A DNA stretch of 60,242 nucleotides from Gammaproteobacteria bacterium (GTDB taxonomy: Bacteria > Pseudomonadota > Gammaproteobacteria > Steroidobacterales > Steroidobacteraceae). The DNA is taken from NCBI GenBank assembly GCA_028293805.1, contig JAQGOC010000366.1, forward strand, positions 1 through 60,242, given 5' to 3'. The notes under the pieces were generated by a model. That model did not search any database. It worked only from the letters and a program-made list of their open reading frames with translations, and was not told the DNA's origin. This document shows, in pieces, positions 55,097-60,242 of the stretch (position 1 is its first letter; each line of letters opens with the position of its first letter). A program made the position numbers and the translations under genes.

Positions 55097-57127
55097 ATGG
55101 TGCAGAGTTCCACACATAAGAGAACATCGGGCAGAGCTCTCAGCTCCGCCCTGTTGAGCGGGCTTTTGGGTTTTCTTTCGACGGGCGACGCTCAGGCGCA
55201 GACGCCATTGGCAGCAGGCTCACCGCAGGCCGCCGGCCGCGAGGTCTTCGCCGCACGATGTGCGTCATGCCACGGCACGAACGCGGGCGGCGGCGAGTTT
55301 GCGCCGTCCATTGTGGAGCGGGTTCCGCTGCACACAGATGAGGATCTGAGAGAGCTGTTGCACAACGGTCTGCCGGCTTCGGGCATGCCGGGATTTCCGG
55401 ACATGGTCGATCCGGAGCGAGCCACTCTCATCAGTTTCTTGCGAACTCTCAAGCCGACTCATGGCAGCACGGCTGCGCGGGCCTCGGTCACACTGCAGGG
55501 TGGGAAGGTGCTGGAGGGCGTAGCCCTAAACCGTTCCGCGGACGGCATGCAGCTGTTGGGCGACGACCATGGGCTGTACCTTCTGCGCAAAACAGACGGC
55601 GATACGTATAGAAGAGTCACTTCGCAGTCCGATTGGCCGAGCTATAACGGGCAAACGACAGGCAGCCGCTACAGCGCTCTGCGTCAGATCACCAAGGACA
55701 ATGTCTCCCTGCTGCAGGCAAAGTGGGTTTTCACGCTGCGCAACGCCAGTGAGATCGAAGCAACGCCCGTTGTCAGCGACGGCATGCTGTTTGTGACCTA
55801 CGCCAATGAGTGCTTCGCGCTCGACGCGGGCAGTGGACGCCAGATCTGGCACTACCAGCGTCCCCGCACCAAGGGAATTGGCGGAGTGGCCGCGAAGGGC
55901 GCGAACCGCGGCGCGGCGGTAGCTGCGAATAGGGTGTTCATGGCCACTGACAATGCTCATCTGATTGCGCTCGATCGCACCACAGGCAAGCTGATCTGGG
56001 ACACCGAGATGGCCGATTGGCATCAGAACTACAATGCCACGAGTGCGCCGCTCGCTATCGGCAGGATGGTGGTCTCCGGCATCGCCGGCGGAGATGAGGG
56101 GGCGCGCGGCTTTGTGGTCGCGTATGACCAGACCACCGGTAAGGAGCTATGGCGCTTCTGGACAGTGCCGAATCCGGGCGAACCGGGCTCGGAAACCTGG
56201 CAGGGATCGGCGATCCACCATCCAGGCGGATCGACCTGGATGACTGGAACCTACGACCAAGAACTGCATATCCTCTACTGGCCCGTCGGCAATCCCGGCC
56301 CCGACCTTATCGGTGACGACCGGCTGGGCGACAATCTCTATACCAACTCAATTGTCGCGCTCGATCCCGACACCGGCAAACTGAAGTGGTACTTTCAATT
56401 CACGCCGCACGATGTGCATGATTTCGACGCGATGGCTCCGCCGTCGCTGGTCGATGCGACGTGGCAGGGCAAACCGCGCAAGTTGATGGTTCAGGCCAAC
56501 CGCAATGGATTTCTCTATGTGCTGGACCGTACCAACGGCAAATTTCTGTCGGGGCGGGCTTATACCAGGAAGTTGACCTGGGCCACTGGCCTGACCGCTG
56601 AGGGCCGGCCGATCGTCGCTCCGGGCCATGAAGCGACAGCCGAGGGCAGGCTGAGCTGTCCATGGCTGAATGGGGCGACAAACTGGTATTCGGCCTCCTG
56701 GAATCCGCTGACGTCGCTCTATTACGTACAGACCAACGACAAATGCGGAATCTTTACCCGCACCAACATGCAGTACCAGGAGGGGCGCAGCTTTATGGGC
56801 GGCTCATTCAGCGGCGACCCGGCCGATCCGGGACAACGAATCCTGCGGGCATTTGATATCCACACCGGCAAGGCAGTATGGGAGCTTCCCCAGACCGGTG
56901 ACGGTAGCACCTTCGGTGGCGTGCTCAGCACAGCCGGAGGGGTGGTCTTCTATGGAGCCGACGACTACTCCTTTGCCGCCGCGGACGGGAAGACCGGCAA
57001 GCCGCTTTGGAGTTTCGAGGCCAACCAGCCGCCGCATGCCTCACCGATGACCTATCTGTTCGATAACAGGCAGTATGTTGCTGTCGCAATCGGTTCGGAC
57101 ATCATTGCGTTCGGACTCCCGAACTAG
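55097..57127 (+). CDS. PQQ-dependent alcohol dehydrogenase with N-terminal cytochrome c domain
   Basis: The 676-residue product has a signal peptide ending near A-Q-A, then a cytochrome c domain with C55-A-S-C-H59 and a likely Met ligand in S-G-M-P-G-F. The PQQ eight-bladed propeller follows from about 178, with W-P-S-Y-N-G near its start and repeated W-motifs such as G-K-L-I-W-D, G-K-E-L-W-R and G-K-L-K-W-Y. It would oxidise alcohols in the periplasm and pass electrons to its heme. The adjacent-cysteine disulfide of classic methanol dehydrogenase is not seen. Its accessory SoxYZ-type genes are about 15 kb away. Confidence 0.9.
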   Translation: MVQSSTHKRTSGRALSSALLSGLLGFLSTGDAQAQTPLAAGSPQAAGREVFAARCASCHGTNAGGGEFAPSIVERVPLHTDEDLRELLHNGLPASGMPGFPDMVDPERATLISFLRTLKPTHGSTAARASVTLQGGKVLEGVALNRSADGMQLLGDDHGLYLLRKTDGDTYRRVTSQSDWPSYNGQTTGSRYSALRQITKDNVSLLQAKWVFTLRNASEIEATPVVSDGMLFVTYANECFALDAGSGRQIWHYQRPRTKGIGGVAAKGANRGAAVAANRVFMATDNAHLIALDRTTGKLIWDTEMADWHQNYNATSAPLAIGRMVVSGIAGGDEGARGFVVAYDQTTGKELWRFWTVPNPGEPGSETWQGSAIHHPGGSTWMTGTYDQELHILYWPVGNPGPDLIGDDRLGDNLYTNSIVALDPDTGKLKWYFQFTPHDVHDFDAMAPPSLVDATWQGKPRKLMVQANRNGFLYVLDRTNGKFLSGRAYTRKLTWATGLTAEGRPIVAPGHEATAEGRLSCPWLNGATNWYSASWNPLTSLYYVQTNDKCGIFTRTNMQYQEGRSFMGGSFSGDPADPGQRILRAFDIHTGKAVWELPQTGDGSTFGGVLSTAGGVVFYGADDYSFAAADGKTGKPLWSFEANQPPHASPMTYLFDNRQYVAVAIGSDIIAFGLPN

Positions 57128-57194
57128 GGAGCGCGGACTCATCAGTCCGTATTTCGATGTTGTGCGGGCGTGACGCGTGCCATCCGGATCTCCT

Positions 57195-57980
57195 TCAGGA
57201 CATGACGCGGCCGCCGGTCACATCCAGGGTCACGCCGGTGATCCAAGAAGAAGCGGAGGAAAGGAGGAAAAGCGTTGCAGCGGCAACATCCCGTGGATGG
57301 CCCAGTCGACCTAATGGAAATGCGGCACGCATCTGTTGCTCTTGCTCGTGCGAGATTGCCTGTCGAGTTCGCTCCGTCAGCACCGCGGATGGCGAGACAC
57401 AGTTAACCCGGATGTCGTACTTGCCTGCCTCGTGCGCCAGGTGACGCGTGAGCATGATCACACCGGCCTTGGCAGCGCCGTAGCCGGCAGGAGCGCCCGC
57501 GGCCACCCTGCCCCCCGCAGACGCCATGTTCACGATGGATCCAGAACAGCGCGCGATCATTGCGGGCAGAAAGCATTTGAGGGTGAAGAAGGTGGACGTC
57601 AGGTTGTTGTCGATGCTCGAGCGCCAGTCCTCCTCCGTGATCTGCTCGAACGGCATTGGCCGACCTGTGCCACCCCCCGCAAATGCCACGACATAGTCAG
57701 GCGGGCCAAGCTCTGCGTGGACGCGGTCCCGCATCGATTCGACCGAGGACAGTTGGGCGCAATCCGCTGGCGCAGCAATGGCTTCGCCGCCGATCGCGCG
57801 GACAGCCTCCAAGGTCGTTTGAATCGCGACTTCGTCACGGCCGTTGATCGCGACCTTGACCCCGTTCTTCGCCAGGGCGAGGCACGTCTCTGCCCCGATT
57901 CCCCGGGACCCGCCGGTCACGATGGCAATCTTGCCCCGAAGGTCGGGAAACACAGGAGTCGTGGAGGGTGGCAGACACAT
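57195..57980 (-). CDS. Short-chain dehydrogenase/reductase
   Basis: The 261-residue product has the classical SDR fold. The cofactor motif is T-G-G-S-R-G-I-G near residue 25. The catalytic tyrosine and lysine are in Y-G-A-A-K, with the serine in N-M-A-S-A-G. N-N-L-T supplies the active-site asparagine, and V-T-G-G-R is near the end. The arginine after the glycine motif suggests NADP(H). The substrate is unknown. The ATG at 57980 has AGGTG about 7 nt upstream; an ATG at 58025 is an alternative but would leave little room for the divergent LysR promoter. Confidence 0.87.
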   Translation of the reverse strand: MCLPPSTTPVFPDLRGKIAIVTGGSRGIGAETCLALAKNGVKVAINGRDEVAIQTTLEAVRAIGGEAIAAPADCAQLSSVESMRDRVHAELGPPDYVVAFAGGGTGRPMPFEQITEEDWRSSIDNNLTSTFFTLKCFLPAMIARCSGSIVNMASAGGRVAAGAPAGYGAAKAGVIMLTRHLAHEAGKYDIRVNCVSPSAVLTERTRQAISHEQEQQMRAAFPLGRLGHPRDVAAATLFLLSSASSWITGVTLDVTGGRVMS

Positions 57981-58035
57981 GGCAGCACCTGATGGCTCGT
58001 ATTGCGCAGACTTTGAGGCCGGCATAGACTCAATT

Positions 58036-58071
58036 CAAATCATGTATTGGTCAGTCTCCCATAACGATTTG
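58036..58071. promoter_or_regulatory. LysR-type operator in the divergent gap
   Basis: CAAATC at 58036-58041 is the reverse complement of GATTTG at 58066-58071. Inside lies an imperfect repeat, TATTGG (58045-58050) with CCCATA (58058-58063), which matches at five of six positions. LysR regulators often bind such partially symmetric sites between their own gene and a divergent target, here the SDR. Confidence 0.4.
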
Positions 58072-58072
58072 T

Positions 58073-58942
58073 ATGTCTCATCTGCTGTACCTGCGAAGCT
58101 TTCTCAGCGTCTACCGGCACAACTCGATCTCGAGAGCTGCGGACGCGCTCCATCTGACTCAGCCCGCCGTATCGCGACACATCAAGGTCCTCGAGGGTCG
58201 CCTGGGTTGCAGACTGTTTGAACGCCTGCCACGCGGACTGGCATCGACCCCTGCCGCCAACGAGCTAGAGCGCCAAGTGGGATCGCACCTGGACGCGCTG
58301 GAAACCGTCGTCGGTATCTCGGGCAGCAAGAACGAAGGGCTGGCAGGCACCGTCCACGTGGGATCGACGAGCGGTTTCACGAAGCTGCTCCTCGCGGGGC
58401 TGACGTCCCTGCCGCAATACGGTATCCGTCTCGATTTGCGGTCGGCACCACCGCCCGCACTGTTGAAATCCCTGGCTGACCAGGAGTTGGATCTTGCGGT
58501 GACGGCGGCACGTATTCCGCACAAGGCCATCGACTACGATCTGCTGTACGAGGGGCCGCTGCTGCTGGTGTGCGCGCCGCGTTGGCGCGAGCGCCTTCCC
58601 AAGTCGGCGGCGCCGAAGGGATTGCCACTGATCGAAATCCAAGGGCCGATGCCTGTGCTGGCCAGCTTCTGGCGTGCCGCATTCGGATCGGATCCCGACC
58701 TCCCCGCCGCGATCGTGCCGGATTACCAGGCGGCGCTTGATGCCGCCGCCGTGGGAACCGGGCTGGCGGTGGTCCCCGAGTGCCTGTGCACTGACATGCT
58801 GCAGACGGGTCAGTTGCTCAGCCAGAACATCAGAGCGAAGTCTCGGGTGTCCATCTACATAGCGCGAAGCAAGGCTAACATCGCTATCGACCGGGTTCGC
58901 ATCAGCCATCAGCTGCTCGCCGAAGCAGCGAGAAGCTGGTAG
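58073..58942 (+). CDS. LysR-family transcriptional regulator
   Basis: The 289-residue product has the LysR helix-turn-helix at residues 5-60 (S-I-S-R-A-A-D-A-L-H-L-T-Q-P-A-V-S-R-H-I) and a periplasmic-binding-like inducer domain from about 90 on. It is divergent from the SDR gene and 15 nt upstream of a quinone-reductase gene. It probably controls one or both. The inducer is unknown. Confidence 0.92.
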   Translation: MSHLLYLRSFLSVYRHNSISRAADALHLTQPAVSRHIKVLEGRLGCRLFERLPRGLASTPAANELERQVGSHLDALETVVGISGSKNEGLAGTVHVGSTSGFTKLLLAGLTSLPQYGIRLDLRSAPPPALLKSLADQELDLAVTAARIPHKAIDYDLLYEGPLLLVCAPRWRERLPKSAAPKGLPLIEIQGPMPVLASFWRAAFGSDPDLPAAIVPDYQAALDAAAVGTGLAVVPECLCTDMLQTGQLLSQNIRAKSRVSIYIARSKANIAIDRVRISHQLLAEAARSW

Positions 58943-58957
58943 CGGCAGGAGGCACGC

Positions 58958-59545
58958 ATGCTCGCCCTGATAGTCATCGCCAATCCAAGCCCGAATAGCC
59001 TGAGTCACGCCATGGCGTCCACCGCGGAGCGCGTGCTTGTCACTCGCGACTACGAGATCGCGTATCACGATCTATACGCCGAGCACTTCGATCCGGTGCA
59101 ACCAACCGGCGAAGACGGCAACGTTGGTTCGTCGAACGTCCTTGTAGAGCAACACTGCGCGGAGTTGGCCCGCGCCGATCTGATCCTGGTCTTCCATCCC
59201 AATTGGTGGGGCCAGCCTCCGGCCATACTCAAGGGATGGATAGATCGGGTTTTTCGGCTAAACACCGCGTACGCCTATCCCCCTGGAGTCGGGTTCGAAG
59301 GCGTTCCTGTTGGCCTGCTGCGAGCCCGGCTCGCGATCGTCGTCAACACGTCCAACACGTCAGCGCAGCGCGAGATCGCAGCGTTCGGGGATCCTCTTGA
59401 GACGCTCTGGAAGGATTGCATTTTCGGTCTGTGCGGCGTCAATAACGTGATGAGACGCATGTATGCGCCAGTGGCCGGCAGCACCGCTGAGCAACGCGCC
59501 GCATGGCTTTCCGAGCTCACAACGCTCCTCGAAAAAGCGACCTGA
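58958..59545 (+). CDS. NAD(P)H quinone oxidoreductase, flavodoxin fold
   Basis: The 195-residue product belongs to the flavodoxin-like NQO1/KefF/MdaB group. It has A-N-P-S-P-N-S-L-S-H near residue 8, which binds FMN or FAD phosphate, H-P-N-W-W-G-Q-P-P-A-I-L-K-G-W-I-D-R near residue 80, and a late aromatic-rich segment. It would reduce quinones with two electrons and so limit radical formation. It is probably co-transcribed with the LysR gene. No signal peptide is present. Confidence 0.88.
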   Translation: MLALIVIANPSPNSLSHAMASTAERVLVTRDYEIAYHDLYAEHFDPVQPTGEDGNVGSSNVLVEQHCAELARADLILVFHPNWWGQPPAILKGWIDRVFRLNTAYAYPPGVGFEGVPVGLLRARLAIVVNTSNTSAQREIAAFGDPLETLWKDCIFGLCGVNNVMRRMYAPVAGSTAEQRAAWLSELTTLLEKAT

Positions 59546-59874
59546 CCCTCCCTGCTGGCCGGTTCAGGGTTGCGAGCCGGCCGCAGGCTCGACCTGGGCC
59601 GGCGGCCGCAATTCAAACCCGTTACAGCTGAAACGCCGATCAAGACCCATGACATGGGCTGAATGTATTGGGGGCGGATCGTAGCCATCGACGACTGAAG
59701 AGTGATGCAGAGCCCGGAAAAAGGCGACTGTCTTTCACTCGACTCACGGGAGACGAAGTTGATGCGTCGAGGCCTCACGACTCAGCACAGTCGCCGGTGC
59801 CTGGCGCCGCTTCGCAATACACGGCCGACTCAGTACGTCGGCCTCAGCATCGCACAACCCGGATCCGCGCGCCA
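59546..59874. other. Intergenic region with no supported gene
   Basis: This 329-nt stretch separates the quinone-reductase gene from the RND pump gene. Short open frames on both strands show no domain or good ribosome binding site. It may hold the promoter of the RND operon, but I could not identify one. Confidence 0.5.
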
Positions 59875-60242
59875 ATGAATGCACTCGTGCTCATAGCACT
59901 GAAGCGGCCTTACACGTTCGTCGTGTTGGCCATACTGATTCTCGTCTTTGGCGGACGGGCCGCGCTGCAGACGCCTACGGACATTTTTCCGAACATAGGG
60001 ATCCCCGTGGTCGCGGGCGTCTGGACCTTTAGAGGTCTGACGCCCGAGGACATGTCGGGACGGATCGTCTACTACTACGAACGCGCGCTGACCACGACGG
60101 TCAGCAACATCGAGCATATCGAGAGCGAGTCGCTCTACGGCCGCGGAATCGTCAAAATCTATTTCCAGCCGGGAACGGACGTGGCGGCGGCGCAGGCACA
60201 GGTCACTTCCATCTCGCAAACCGTGCTCAAGCAAATGCCGGC
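59875..60242 (+). CDS. RND efflux transporter permease, 5' part
   Basis: The visible 122 residues are the start of an RND permease of the AcrB/CusA superfamily. They contain the first transmembrane helix (T-F-V-V-L-A-I-L-I-L-V-F) and the family's P-T-D-I-F-P-N-I segment near residue 35. The porter-domain sequences G-L-T-P-E-D-M near residue 57 and Y-F-Q-P-G-T-D near residue 96 follow. A full protein would be about 1030 residues with twelve helices. The gene runs off the window. The cargo and the partner periplasmic adaptor are not visible. Confidence 0.9.
   Translation, partial: MNALVLIALKRPYTFVVLAILILVFGGRAALQTPTDIFPNIGIPVVAGVWTFRGLTPEDMSGRIVYYYERALTTTVSNIEHIESESLYGRGIVKIYFQPGTDVAAAQAQVTSISQTVLKQMP

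Noticed and set aside
59830..60234. A 134-residue open frame on the minus strand at the window end
   Set aside because: It is antisense to the RND permease start, whose motifs are clear.

Overview
The window is 60 kb of GC-rich, densely packed chromosomal DNA. The gene content fits a free-living gammaproteobacterium, perhaps in the Nevskiales/Steroidobacterales/Xanthomonadales neighbourhood. Indicators are a minC-minD-minE block, a MipA/DUF3019/RstAB-like operon with polB, a long slipin-NfeD pair, hrpB, PQQ-linked alcohol oxidation genes, and a giant fused UvrA. The taxonomic call is an inference. No phage, insertion sequence or CRISPR array was seen.

Layout. 1-6425: a partial radical SAM gene, a double-CDGSH iron-sulfur protein, and an amino-acid cluster (permease, PLP dehydratase, class V aminotransferase, ornithine cyclodeaminase family). 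6422-10372: LigD and a beta-class GST. 10501-11006: a hairpin-bearing tandem repeat that runs into the ribosome binding site of a small lipoprotein. 11087-11397: a tRNA-Ile(CAU) gene split after the anticodon by a 238-nt group I intron, followed by a DUF4365 gene. 12201-18018: an operon of MipA, DUF3019, response regulator, histidine kinase and DNA polymerase II, preceded by three TACA boxes at exact 10-nt spacing. 18097-22531: DUF302, an unusual cNMP/thioredoxin-reductase-like fusion, a DsbA-like protein, an ArsR-SRPBCC pair and a GST.

22667-32236 is a leftward block with minCDE, hrpB, DUF423, slipin, NfeD and YgiQ. 32328-38189 holds a leftward DOMON-like/NamZ/S9-peptidase operon, a divergent flavin amine oxidase and a Uma2 nuclease. 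38384-40828 carries three accessory genes usually found beside a quinoprotein dehydrogenase. The only such dehydrogenase in the window is at 55097-57127. 40776-46053 has DUF72, an MFS exporter and the cystathionine beta-synthase/gamma-lyase pair. 46240-48194 is a bufferin-type RiPP operon. 48625-54798 is a 1953-residue tandem-duplicated UvrA followed by a small zinc-ribbon protein. 57195-60242 has an SDR, a LysR regulator, a flavodoxin-fold quinone reductase and the start of an RND efflux pump.

The strongest finding is the self-splicing intron in tRNA-Ile(CAU). Exon pairings, P1, P4, P7, P8, P9 and the terminal omega-G can all be drawn from the sequence. Other candidates for follow-up are the phased TACA boxes, the fused UvrA with interleaved inverted repeats upstream, the six-cysteine bufferin precursor, and the ArsR operator that covers its own start codon.
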